Positions 35,449 through 43,719 of a stretch of DNA of 64,000 nt are shown here, piece after piece; within the stretch, counting starts at the first letter, position 1, and each line of letters starts with the position of its first letter. Below the pieces are notes generated by a model. That model had not been told where the DNA came from, did not search any database, and worked only from the letters and a program-made list of their open reading frames with translations. The position numbers were made by a program, and so were the translations under genes. The stretch is from Mucilaginibacter pankratovii (GTDB taxonomy: Bacteria; Bacteroidota; Bacteroidia; Sphingobacteriales; Sphingobacteriaceae), in contig NZ_JACWMY010000008.1 in NCBI RefSeq assembly GCF_014773265.1, forward strand, positions 186,001 to 250,000, read 5' to 3'.

Positions 35449-37953
35449 ATGAAAATTAAATTTACTCTAATTGCCGCGGGTTTGCTGTGCTTTACCGGCA
35501 TCCATCAAGTAAAAGCGCAATCCACCGCCAAAAAACCGGGCATGGTGCTCAACAGCCTGGAATACCTGGAATATGGCAGCGTAAACGTAATGCTGGCGCA
35601 CGATTTTTACCCCGAAGGGCACCAGGGGGGTGTGGGCATTATCCAGAACGGGCAGCGCACCGCCACCAACGGCGATCTGCGGCTGGAGCCCACGCCGGGG
35701 CAATGGTCGCCCATACCTAAGGTGGGTAAGCGCGTGGTGAACAAAGCTACGCACGAGATAAGCGTACGCATGGAGTACCCCAACCCCGAGATAAACCGCA
35801 AAGGTTTTAACCCCATCATTTATCCCGATCTGAATTTTGCCTACAACATCCGCGTGTTGCCGGTTGGCAATGCCTTTAAGATCATTATCGACCTGGATAA
35901 ACCTCTGCCCGATGCCTGGATAGGTAAAGTGGGTTTTAATATAGAATTGTACCCCGGCATTTTATTCGGCAAATCGTTTTACGCCGATGAGCAGTTTGGC
36001 GTTTTTCCGCAGCAATCAAACAGCCAGATGCTGAAAGATAAAGAGGGCGTTTACGAGACCGAGGCTATCGCCAGCGGCAAGAAAATAACAATCGCCCCCG
36101 AGTCTGATGCGCAGCGCATGGTAATAGAAAACCTGAAGAGCGATAAGCTGCAACTACTGGATGGCCGCAGCAAACACAACAATGGCTGGTTTGTAGTACG
36201 CTCGCTAATTGCCAAAGGGGCAACAAAGGGTGCTATTGAATGGCTGGTTACGCCAAATGCCATAAAAGGCTGGTTATCGCCGCCGGTGGTGCAGGTATCG
36301 CAGGTGGGTTACCACCCCGATCAGCAAAAAATTGCGGTGATAGAACTGGATAAGAACGACAAGCAAAAACAGCAGGTTTCTTTACTCCGCGTAAAAGAGA
36401 ACGGTGGCCTGGAAGCCACCATTACACAAGTCCCTGCCGAATGGGGTAACTTTTTGCGTTACCATTACCTGCGTTTCGATTTTTCGACGGTTAAAAAACC
36501 GGGGATGTACGTGGTTAAATATGGCAAGTATCAAAGCAGTCCGTTCCAGATAGGCAGCAAGGTTTTTACGAATGATGTTTGGCAGCCTACGCTGGAATAT
36601 TTTTTACCGGCGCAGATGTGCCACATGCGCGTAAACGATAAATACCGGGTATGGCACGGCCTCTGCCACATGGATGATGCCCGTATGGCCCCTATCGACT
36701 CCAACCATTTCGATGGCTACATCCAGGGCCACTCTACCCTAACCAAGTTTAATCCCGGCGATAATGTACCTTTTCTTAACCGCGGTGCCTGGCACGATGC
36801 CGGTGATTTTGATATCCGTGTAGAATCGCAGGCTGAAACCGTTCACGGTTTAACCTTAGCTTATGAAGCTTTCCATGTAGATTATGATAACACCACAATC
36901 GATCAAGACAACCACACCGTAGAGATCCAGCAACCCGACGGCAAACCCGATATGCTGCAGCAGATAGAGCATGGCTTGCTTACCATTACCGGCGGCTACC
37001 AGGCCATGGGCAGGTTCTATCGCGGTATCATCGAGCCTACCATCCGCCAGTACGTTTTGCTGGGCGATGCCGCCAACCTTACCGATAATCTCCCGTACAA
37101 AACCAACGGCGTAAATACCGATCCTATTTTAAATAAACCCGCACCTGCAGATGATCGTTGGGTATTCACCGAAGAGAACACCGGCCGCAGTCTGCAAACC
37201 GCTGTTGCTTTAGCCGCCGCCAGCAGGGTAATGAAGGGTTACAACGATACCCTCGCCACGCAATGCCTGCAAATAGCTACCGAGGTTTGGAATAAAACCA
37301 ACGATAAAAACATTGGCCGCTTTGTACCCCTTGCCGTGGAACTATTGCTTACCACCGGCGATAAAAAGTACGCCGACTTCCTGGTGAAAAATAAGGACCT
37401 GATCGCCCAACGTATCGACAATACCGGCTGGATGGTTGGCCGAACCCTAAAAGCGGTTAACGACCCGGCCTATACCGAGGCTATCACCGCAGCGGTTAAA
37501 AAAATGTATGCCAACATACAGCAGCAGGGCCTAAAAACCCCATATGGGGTGCCTTACGAACCCAACATCTGGGGAGCTGGCTGGGGCATCCAAAACTTTG
37601 GTTACAAACAATACTTCCTTTGCACAAATTTCCCGCAGATCTTCAGCGATGAATATATGCTCAATTCCATCAACTTTATTTTGGGCTGCCACCCGGGCTC
37701 GAACACCTCATCTTTCGTATCCGGCGTTGGGGCGAGATCGATGACTACGGCCTATGGCTTTAACCGTGCCGACCGCTCGTATATCCCCGGCGGCAGCGCA
37801 TCGGGAACGGCCTTGATAAGGCCCGATTTCCCGGAACTGCTGGATTGGCCATACCTGTGGCAGCAAGGCGAATATGTATTGGGCGGGGGCACGTCTGATT
37901 ACCTGTTTTTAGTTTTGGCGGCGGACCATTTGTTGAACAAGAAAAAACCGTAG
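35449..37953 (+). CDS. Secreted GH9 glycoside hydrolase (endoglucanase-like)
   Basis: 834 residues. Signal peptide 1-24 (ending VKAQ), about 250 residues of beta-rich sequence I cannot assign, an Ig-like CelD_N domain (about 282-375, VVQVSQVGYHPDQQKIAVIE), then the (alpha/alpha)6 GH9 domain (about 385-830). LNRGAWHDAGDFDIR carries the nucleophile/base Asp pair, FILGCHPGSNTSSFVSGVG is the substrate-site block with its His, and the late acid is probably the Glu of QQGEYVLGGG. It should cut beta-1,4-glucan or a related chain. The epimerase gene begins 1 bp after its stop, so the two are one operon. Confidence 0.88.
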   Translation: MKIKFTLIAAGLLCFTGIHQVKAQSTAKKPGMVLNSLEYLEYGSVNVMLAHDFYPEGHQGGVGIIQNGQRTATNGDLRLEPTPGQWSPIPKVGKRVVNKATHEISVRMEYPNPEINRKGFNPIIYPDLNFAYNIRVLPVGNAFKIIIDLDKPLPDAWIGKVGFNIELYPGILFGKSFYADEQFGVFPQQSNSQMLKDKEGVYETEAIASGKKITIAPESDAQRMVIENLKSDKLQLLDGRSKHNNGWFVVRSLIAKGATKGAIEWLVTPNAIKGWLSPPVVQVSQVGYHPDQQKIAVIELDKNDKQKQQVSLLRVKENGGLEATITQVPAEWGNFLRYHYLRFDFSTVKKPGMYVVKYGKYQSSPFQIGSKVFTNDVWQPTLEYFLPAQMCHMRVNDKYRVWHGLCHMDDARMAPIDSNHFDGYIQGHSTLTKFNPGDNVPFLNRGAWHDAGDFDIRVESQAETVHGLTLAYEAFHVDYDNTTIDQDNHTVEIQQPDGKPDMLQQIEHGLLTITGGYQAMGRFYRGIIEPTIRQYVLLGDAANLTDNLPYKTNGVNTDPILNKPAPADDRWVFTEENTGRSLQTAVALAAASRVMKGYNDTLATQCLQIATEVWNKTNDKNIGRFVPLAVELLLTTGDKKYADFLVKNKDLIAQRIDNTGWMVGRTLKAVNDPAYTEAITAAVKKMYANIQQQGLKTPYGVPYEPNIWGAGWGIQNFGYKQYFLCTNFPQIFSDEYMLNSINFILGCHPGSNTSSFVSGVGARSMTTAYGFNRADRSYIPGGSASGTALIRPDFPELLDWPYLWQQGEYVLGGGTSDYLFLVLAADHLLNKKKP

Positions 37954-37954
37954 C

Positions 37955-39568
37955 ATGGCCTCTATCCTAAAAAAGTTTGGCATTGCAGCAGCTGTATTCC
38001 TAACCACGGGCAGCTACAGTTACGCGCAATCCCCGGTAACCAATACCCGCAAGCAGGTTTATGGCGAAATGAAAAGATCGATGGTGGATGAATTGCTGAA
38101 GCAATGGTACCCCGCCGCTATCGATACCACTTACGGCGGCTTTTTAAGCACATTCTCTTTTGATTTTAAGCCGCAGGGCGCGCAGGATAAAATGATCGTT
38201 ACCCAGGCACGCCATGTTTGGAGCAACGCCCGGGCGGCGGAGTTATATCCATCCGTTAGCTATTACAGCAAGGGCGCGGCGCAGGGTTTTCAATTTTTAA
38301 AGAACGTTTTGTGGGATAAGCAATACGGCGGCTTTTATACGTATACCGACAGGCAGGGTAAGCCAAAAAACGGCGGCTTCGCTCCGAAGGAAGCCTATGG
38401 AAATTCTTTCGCCCTTTATGCTATAGCCGCCTATTATCACCAAAGCGGCGATACCAGCGCGCTCAACCTCGCTATAAAACAATTTAACTGGCTGGAGCAG
38501 CACGCCCACGACCCGGTGTACAAAGGTTATTACCAGCACATGGAGCTGGATGGTACGCCGATAAAGCGGACAGCTGCTACCCCATCACGTGCCGAAACAG
38601 GCTATAAGGACCAGAATACCTCCATCCACCTGCTGGAAGCTTTTACCGAACTGTACCGCGTTTGGCCGGATAAACTATTGAAGGAACGCCTCCAGGAAAT
38701 GCTGTTTCTCATCCGCGATAAAATTGTTACGCCAAAAGGTAACCTCACCCTGTTCTTTCAGCCCGACTGGACACCGGTTAATAACCGCGACTCATCGGAA
38801 GCTTATATCCTGAGCCACCGGGGGCTGGACCATGTTTCCTTTGGGCACGATGTAGAAACCGCCTATTTAATGCTGGAAGCATCGCACCTGTTAGGGCTGA
38901 AAAATGATGTAACTACCCACACCGTGGCCAAGCGCATGGTAGACCACGCGCTGAAAAACGGCTGGGATAACACCACCGGCGGCTTTTACGATGAAGGCTA
39001 TTACTTTAAGGACAAACCCGGCATCACCATTATTGCCGATACCAAAAACTGGTGGGCACAGGCCGAAGGCTTGAATACCCTGTTGATGTTTGATGATATG
39101 TACCCAACGGACAGCCTGCAATACGGCCAAAAGTTTTACAAGTTGTGGAACTATACGCAAACCTACCTGATAGATCACGAACATGGCGACTGGTACCAGG
39201 GCGGGATTGATAAACAGCCCAATTACAAAGCAGCCTTAAAAGGGCAGATCTGGAAAGGCACTTACCACGTTTTACGCGCCTTTATCAATTGCACCAACCG
39301 CCTGCAGCCCGATAAACAGGCACCAACCGCGCCACAAAAGATATCTTTTAAAGGTTTTGGCAACCGGAAACAGTTGAGCTGGCAGGCAGCTAAAGACAAT
39401 ACTGGACTTTATGGGTATAATATTTATTTAAACGGCCAACGCATAGCCTTTACCCCGCTAACGCATTGGCAACCCCTAACCGGGCAAGCCTGGCCTAAGG
39501 GGAAACTTTCGGTTAAATCGGTCGACCTTGAGGAGAATGAATCGATGCCGGCAACATTAAAAAAATAA
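37955..39568 (+). CDS. Exported AGE-family epimerase with C-terminal Fn3-like domain
   Basis: 537 residues. Signal peptide 1-25 (ending SYSYAQ), an (alpha/alpha)6 barrel of the N-acylglucosamine/cellobiose 2-epimerase family (about 30-445), and a C-terminal Fn3-like domain (about 450-535, QKISFKGFGNRKQLSWQA). Active-site segments: RHVWSNARAAELYP, NTSIHLLEAFTELY, SFGHDVETAYLMLEA and NWWAQAEGLNTLLM, supplying the expected histidines. The pattern fits cellobiose or mannobiose 2-epimerases, which are normally cytoplasmic; here the enzyme has a signal peptide. As partner of the GH9 enzyme it may epimerise the reducing-end glucose of released oligosaccharides. The substrate is inferred. Confidence 0.82.
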   Translation: MASILKKFGIAAAVFLTTGSYSYAQSPVTNTRKQVYGEMKRSMVDELLKQWYPAAIDTTYGGFLSTFSFDFKPQGAQDKMIVTQARHVWSNARAAELYPSVSYYSKGAAQGFQFLKNVLWDKQYGGFYTYTDRQGKPKNGGFAPKEAYGNSFALYAIAAYYHQSGDTSALNLAIKQFNWLEQHAHDPVYKGYYQHMELDGTPIKRTAATPSRAETGYKDQNTSIHLLEAFTELYRVWPDKLLKERLQEMLFLIRDKIVTPKGNLTLFFQPDWTPVNNRDSSEAYILSHRGLDHVSFGHDVETAYLMLEASHLLGLKNDVTTHTVAKRMVDHALKNGWDNTTGGFYDEGYYFKDKPGITIIADTKNWWAQAEGLNTLLMFDDMYPTDSLQYGQKFYKLWNYTQTYLIDHEHGDWYQGGIDKQPNYKAALKGQIWKGTYHVLRAFINCTNRLQPDKQAPTAPQKISFKGFGNRKQLSWQAAKDNTGLYGYNIYLNGQRIAFTPLTHWQPLTGQAWPKGKLSVKSVDLEENESMPATLKK

Positions 39569-39582
39569 GCACAACATCTTTG

Positions 39583-39635
39583 TTCGGGCTTGTTCGGGCT
39601 GTTCGCGCTACCTGCCGAACGCGAACAAGCCCGAA
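39583..39635. terminator. Long hairpin between convergent genes
   Basis: Perfect 14-bp arms TTCGGGCTTGTTCG (39583-39596) and CGAACAAGCCCGAA (39622-39635), with a further GTTCG/CGAAC pairing inside. It sits between the epimerase gene (plus) and a membrane-protein gene (minus). T tracts are poor, so it is either a bidirectional terminator or a REP-like palindrome. Confidence 0.6.
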
Positions 39636-39644
39636 TGGCAATTG

Positions 39645-40034
39645 CTAAGCCTCTCCTTTTACCAGCGCTTGCAATTTTGTATTGCGGAAATAGATGCCTG
39701 CCCAGGTTAATGCACCAAATAAAAAGGGGAATAAGTAAGGTTGCCCCGGCGTCCGCATCATAACAGCAACCGCGCCGCCAAGGTAGCCAGTAATTAATAC
39801 GGCACCTAATACTGATGTACGCGGAATGGCGTAAAGGATAGTACACGCCAATAAAATAAAGCCAATAGTCGGGATGTGTTCTATCGGCCAGCCAAGCGCT
39901 ACGCTGCCGTCTACCGAATGCTTTTCTTTAACGATTTTACCAATTGCATCAAAAAGGTAAAATGCTATAATTAGTCCGCTGATGATCCAACCGGCCCATA
40001 GGGCTGATTTTGAGATTGATTTAGTTTCGGTCAT
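39645..40034 (-). CDS. DoxX-like small membrane protein
   Basis: 129 residues with four predicted membrane helices (about 12-30, 54-72, 76-92 and 98-115). The N-terminal WIISGLIIAFYLFDAIGKI and the VALGWPIEHIPTIGFILLACTILYAIPRTSVLGAVLI segment resemble the DoxX_2 group. No catalytic motif. Monocistronic, converging with the epimerase gene. Function unknown. Confidence 0.65.
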   Translation of the reverse strand: MTETKSISKSALWAGWIISGLIIAFYLFDAIGKIVKEKHSVDGSVALGWPIEHIPTIGFILLACTILYAIPRTSVLGAVLITGYLGGAVAVMMRTPGQPYLFPFLFGALTWAGIYFRNTKLQALVKGEA

Positions 40035-40399
40035 GGTTTAAATTTTTTGTTGAGTAAAATTACCATCATAAAACCGCATCGCAAAGGTGTGAATACGACA
40101 TAATAAGGGTGTATAAATGCGCCCCAAATGCCCATTTAAAACAAGGGGGACATATCGCCATAGTAAAGCGCCAATAGCGCCCGGGCTAACAGCCATGCTT
40201 GTAAGCGCCATAAAATGCTTCCATTTTATGGCGCTTTGTTTTTACTGAAATTAAATAGCCGCAAATAGCATGGCTTTTGTGTACCTTGTGAAAATCCGGT
40301 CTTTTTAAGTATAGCAGCTCAAAATCACTTACCATAATTGCATCTTTCCGTTCGGACGGGGATTAGCACGCACTAAAACGACAACAGTTGGCCCTAATT
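40035..40399. other. Intergenic with an orphan terminator
   Basis: 365 bp between a minus gene and a plus gene that diverge. No coding frame is convincing. It contains one perfect hairpin (listed separately) pointing on the plus strand although no plus-strand gene lies upstream of it in this gap. Several GCGCC words occur near 40170-40240. Confidence 0.45.
40203..40236 (+). terminator. Orphan intrinsic terminator / possible small-RNA end
   Basis: Perfect 15-bp stem AAGCGCCATAAAATG / CATTTTATGGCGCTT with a CTTC tetraloop, followed on the plus strand by TGTTTTTAC. The nearest plus-strand gene upstream ends at 39568, beyond another hairpin and a minus-strand gene. An unannotated short transcript from the 40040-40236 interval would explain it. 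Confidence 0.6.
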
Positions 40400-41818
40400 A
40401 TGGATAAAAGAGACCTATCGGATGAATTGATCTTTGCTAATCGCGAATTGGTTATTCAAAACCAGGAAAAAGCAAAACTGGCTGCAGAGCTGATCCTCGC
40501 CAACATCGAACTCGACCTTCAAAACGAGGAAAAAATAAAACGGGCAAATGAACTGGCCATCGCCAATAAAGAGCTCGATTTTCAAAATTCCGAAAAACTG
40601 AAACGTGCAAAAGAACTCATCTCCGCAAATAAAAAACTCGATCTTTTATACGAGGAAAAAGAAAAGCGGGCAGCGGAGCTCATCATCGCCAATATAGAAC
40701 TGGTTTTTCAAAATGAAGAGAAAGAGAAACGCGCTGCCGAACTGGCCATTGCTTACGCCCAACTCAGTTTTCAAAACCGTGAGAAAGAAAAACGGGCCGC
40801 CGAGTTGCTCTTAGCGAATACCGAACTGATATTCCAAAACCAGGAGAAAGAGAAACGGGCAGCTGAATTGATCATTGCAAATGCCGAGCTGGTTTTTCAA
40901 AACCAGGAGAAGGAAAAGAGGGCGGCCGAACTGATCATTGCTAATGCCGAGCTGATCTTTCAAAACCAGGAAAAAGAAAACAGGGCTGCTGAATTAGCTA
41001 TTGCCAATACCGAATTGATCTTTCAGAATGAAGAAAAGGAGAAGCGGGCGCAGGAACTGATCATTGCCGATACCGAACTATTGATACAGGCAAGGGAAAA
41101 AGTGAGACGGGCAGAAGCGGAAGCAAAAAAGGACGAATTTTTCAACATAGTAAGCCACGAGTTTAAAACACCCTTAACCAGTATAAAAGCCATTAACCAG
41201 CTGCTGGAGAAAACAGTCAACAAAACCGATAAAAGCTACGCCTTTATATTAAACGCCAGCCACAGCATAAAACGGCTGGAAAGGTTAATAGAAGATCTGC
41301 TTGATGTTACCAAGATAAACGCCGGGCAAATTGACCTTAACATCACCGAGTTCAATTTCGCGGATGCGCTGGTCAACAGCATTTTTAATGTGCAGCAAAC
41401 ATCAAATCAACACCAGATACTGCTGGAAAATGACATTGATATCCGCTACATGGGCGACCAGTTCCGGATAGAGCAGGTGATGGTTAACCTGCTGAATAAT
41501 GCCATTAAATATTCGCCAAACTCATCATTGGTACTTGTAAAAGCAGAGGTGGAAGCCGGCCGCATAATAGTGATAGTGCAGGATTTTGGAATAGGCATTG
41601 CAAAAGAAGATATCAACCAGTTATTTAAACGTTTTTACCGGGTAAGTAAAACTGCCATGCATTACCAGGGTGTTGGCCTTGGGCTTTATATCGCATCAGA
41701 AATTATTAAAAAGCACAATGGCAGTTTTACCATAGAAAGCGAACCGGGCAAAGGCAGTAGTTTCCATTTTTACCTGCCTTTAGAACCGCAGGAGGTTAAT
41801 CAATCAGCCATTAGTTAA
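40400..41818 (+). CDS. Sensor histidine kinase with eleven 21-residue coiled-coil repeats
   Basis: 472 residues from the ATG at 40400; a TTG four codons earlier is less likely. Residues 9-239 are eleven consecutive 21-residue units of the form ELIIANxELxFQNxEKEKRAA (three heptads each), a long coiled coil. Then HisKA (about 243-305, FFNIVSHEFKTPLTSI with phospho-acceptor His) and HATPase_c (about 345-462: N box LLNNAIKYS, G1 VQDFGIGI, G2 GVGLGLYIASEII). No transmembrane helix and no sensory domain other than the repeats, so it is a cytoplasmic kinase. No response regulator is adjacent. The same repeat occurs in the protein at 48990. Confidence 0.9.
   Translation: MDKRDLSDELIFANRELVIQNQEKAKLAAELILANIELDLQNEEKIKRANELAIANKELDFQNSEKLKRAKELISANKKLDLLYEEKEKRAAELIIANIELVFQNEEKEKRAAELAIAYAQLSFQNREKEKRAAELLLANTELIFQNQEKEKRAAELIIANAELVFQNQEKEKRAAELIIANAELIFQNQEKENRAAELAIANTELIFQNEEKEKRAQELIIADTELLIQAREKVRRAEAEAKKDEFFNIVSHEFKTPLTSIKAINQLLEKTVNKTDKSYAFILNASHSIKRLERLIEDLLDVTKINAGQIDLNITEFNFADALVNSIFNVQQTSNQHQILLENDIDIRYMGDQFRIEQVMVNLLNNAIKYSPNSSLVLVKAEVEAGRIIVIVQDFGIGIAKEDINQLFKRFYRVSKTAMHYQGVGLGLYIASEIIKKHNGSFTIESEPGKGSSFHFYLPLEPQEVNQSAIS
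40424..41116 (+). repeat. 11 x 63-bp coding tandem repeat
   Basis: Eleven in-frame units of 63 bp within the histidine kinase gene. Protein units are much better conserved than the DNA, since synonymous codons vary between units. This points to old units kept by selection rather than a recent slippage array. Confidence 0.9.
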
Positions 41819-41938
41819 TTCATTCGGGCTTATCTCCAATTAAACCGGAAACTTGCACTACATCCATGCCGAATACTTGCATGCGCTTTCTTCCGCCCCT
41901 GTTTTTATCTCGACCTTCAGGAACACCCGGTAAGTTTA

Positions 41939-42721
41939 CTATTTTTTTCGCATAGCGTCTCTTGTGTCCAGGTAGGCTTTTACCATATAATGCTGGCCAT
42001 CCGGCCAAAGTGTTTCGCCTTTGGTAAGCCACGATACCGCAAAAGCCTCAACCGCTATCGTTTCAAACACATACACGATCGGAAAAGCCCCTAAATCAAT
42101 TTTCTTATAAAAAATGAAATAAACGCCCAAAACCGCCAGGCTTGCTACCATTATCCAACCACATATTTTATATACCCTGTTTCTTTTTGCCTTTTGAGTA
42201 AGCTTACCGTTCTTTTTTGTGGAAGTGGCGCTTGTTTTTGGAAAATACACTAATGACATAATTGCCAGGCAACCCAAAAAAGTAGCTGCAAAAATAAAAT
42301 GGGTGTTTTCGCCCGCCATTGGGCCAATTACGCCACCGCTGTTTGTATGTACACTTAGGGTACAAGGCAAACAAACTTGTTTTGTGGGCACAAAGGCCAC
42401 GCCAATACCTGCTACCCCAGCTAACAACGTTAAGCCCCTTTCTATCCAGGTATAACCCTTATAGGTAAACAAAAAAACACCTATTATACAAAGTGTTACT
42501 ACCAAAATATCGCCCCGGTCGGTATAAAAATAATCGCTGATGGAGGGCTCAAAATTATGGTACGCGGATGGCCTTGACGGATAAATGGCCACTAATACCG
42601 GTAACAACAAGCCGCTGAAACCTATCAGGTTACGCAAGGTGAGGTAAGAGAATACCAGGTTATTGTCTGCCTCTTTCGCCCTGTCGGGCTGATTGCCGTT
42701 TTGTGCTGTTGTAGTTGCCAT
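41939..42721 (-). CDS. Uncharacterised multi-pass membrane protein
   Basis: 260 residues. After a soluble N-terminal 25 residues there are six or seven hydrophobic helices (about 32-50, 72-88, 92-110, 140-158, 186-204 and 212-232). Conserved-looking segments: PSISDYFYTDRGDILVVTLCI and GLTLLAGVAGIGVAFVPTKQ, followed by a CLPCTL pair of cysteines. The SISDYYYT..GD pattern is one I associate with an unnamed Bacteroidota membrane family. No catalytic role is visible. Divergent from the ArsR gene, separated by about 180 bp. Confidence 0.65.
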   Translation of the reverse strand: MATTTAQNGNQPDRAKEADNNLVFSYLTLRNLIGFSGLLLPVLVAIYPSRPSAYHNFEPSISDYFYTDRGDILVVTLCIIGVFLFTYKGYTWIERGLTLLAGVAGIGVAFVPTKQVCLPCTLSVHTNSGGVIGPMAGENTHFIFAATFLGCLAIMSLVYFPKTSATSTKKNGKLTQKAKRNRVYKICGWIMVASLAVLGVYFIFYKKIDLGAFPIVYVFETIAVEAFAVSWLTKGETLWPDGQHYMVKAYLDTRDAMRKK

Positions 42722-42851
42722 TGTTTAAAGGTTTTGGTTTATTATATAAATATACATTATAAACTTATTAATCAGCAAGTTGTAAATAAATTAAACTAAT
42801 AACCAGGTAACCTGCATTTGCATCTTCAGCAAAAAAAAGTCAAAATACCCC

Positions 42852-42882
42852 TTGCGCAATCAAATGATTGCATTTATATTTG
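42852..42882 (+). promoter_or_regulatory. Bacteroidota-type promoter of the ArsR operon
   Basis: TTG at 42852-42854 and TATATTTG (TAnnTTTG) at 42875-42882 with a 20-bp spacer. The start codon is at 42900, so the leader would be only about ten bases. TTGCA/TGCAA words at 42852-42897 (ATTGCATTT, TTTGCAACC, CTTGCATATG) overlap the promoter and could be the operator of the ArsR protein itself. Confidence 0.65.
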
Positions 42883-42899
42883 CAACCATATACTTGCAT

Positions 42900-43241
42900 A
42901 TGATCGTTAGAAGAGATGTTTTCCAGGCCATTGCCGACCCTACCCGCCGCCAGATTATCAGCCGCATTGCTGCTGAAGCCATGAATTTGAATGCCGTGGC
43001 CGAAACCTTTGCCATCAGCCGGCAGGCGGTATCAAACCATATCAAAATTTTAACCGAATGCGGTCTGGTTACCATTCGCCGACAGGGGCGCGAACGTTTT
43101 TGCGAGGCCAAACTCGATCAGCTCACAGAAGTGACCGATTGGGTAACCGAATCGAAAAAACTATGGGCCGGCCGCTTTACCGCGCTTGACAATTATTTAA
43201 CCGAAATACAAGCAAAACCTACAACAGATGGAACAAAGTAA
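42900..43241 (+). CDS. ArsR-family transcriptional repressor
   Basis: 113 residues from the ATG at 42900. A longer frame from a TTG at 42852 would run through the promoter. Winged helix-turn-helix: RDVFQAIADPTRRQIISRI (typical opening), AVAETFAISRQAVSNHIKILTECGLVTIRRQGRERF. No cysteine metal site of the SmtB type, so it belongs to the group that regulates SRPBCC operons. It overlaps the downstream SRPBCC gene by 14 bp, which is the usual pair in Bacteroidota. Confidence 0.9.
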   Translation: MIVRRDVFQAIADPTRRQIISRIAAEAMNLNAVAETFAISRQAVSNHIKILTECGLVTIRRQGRERFCEAKLDQLTEVTDWVTESKKLWAGRFTALDNYLTEIQAKPTTDGTK

Positions 43242-43716
43242 AAACACCGAAACTAAACCAAAAGAAGTTTGGATAAGCCACCTGTGCGATGCCCCGCGCG
43301 AAGTGGTATTTAAAGCATGGACAGAGCCGGAACAATTGAAACACTGGTACGCGCCCGATGATTGTACCATAGACATCCTATCGATGGATGTAACACCCGG
43401 CGGCACCTTCCAAACCTACATCCATAACCCAACTTATGGCGATTGCTGGTGCAAAGGAGAATACCTGGAGGTTGTTTACCCGGAAAAGTTGGTATTCTCC
43501 ATCTACATCACCGACCCGGAAGGGAACCGCCTGGCCGACTCGGGCAAGGATGAGAAATGGCCGGGTACCATCATCACCACGGTAACTTTTAAAGCCATTG
43601 GCGATAAATGCAGTTTCACACTGCACCAAACCGTACCCGAAGAGCTGGCTAAACAAACAGGTGCTTACCAAAGCTGGCTGCAGATGTTTAACAATTTAGA
43701 TAGCTTAATATCCTGA
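43228..43716 (+). CDS. SRPBCC/AHSA1-domain protein
   Basis: 162 residues forming one SRPBCC fold. Opening WISHLCDAPREVVFKAWTEPEQLKHWYAPDDCT, then GGTFQTYIHNPTYGDCWCKGEYLEVVYPEKLVFS and the closing helix QTGAYQSWLQMFNNLDSLI, as in AHSA1 (Aha1-like) proteins. These bind small hydrophobic ligands; the actual ligand is unknown. Translationally coupled to the upstream ArsR gene and followed after 3 bp by an alpha/beta hydrolase, so all three are one operon. Confidence 0.88.
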   Translation: MEQSKNTETKPKEVWISHLCDAPREVVFKAWTEPEQLKHWYAPDDCTIDILSMDVTPGGTFQTYIHNPTYGDCWCKGEYLEVVYPEKLVFSIYITDPEGNRLADSGKDEKWPGTIITTVTFKAIGDKCSFTLHQTVPEELAKQTGAYQSWLQMFNNLDSLIS

Positions 43717-43719
43717 GGT

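Noticed and set aside
40424..41116. 63-bp tandem array as a CRISPR or VNTR
   Set aside because: Units are contiguous with no spacers, in frame and coding for heptads; DNA identity between units is too low for recent slippage.
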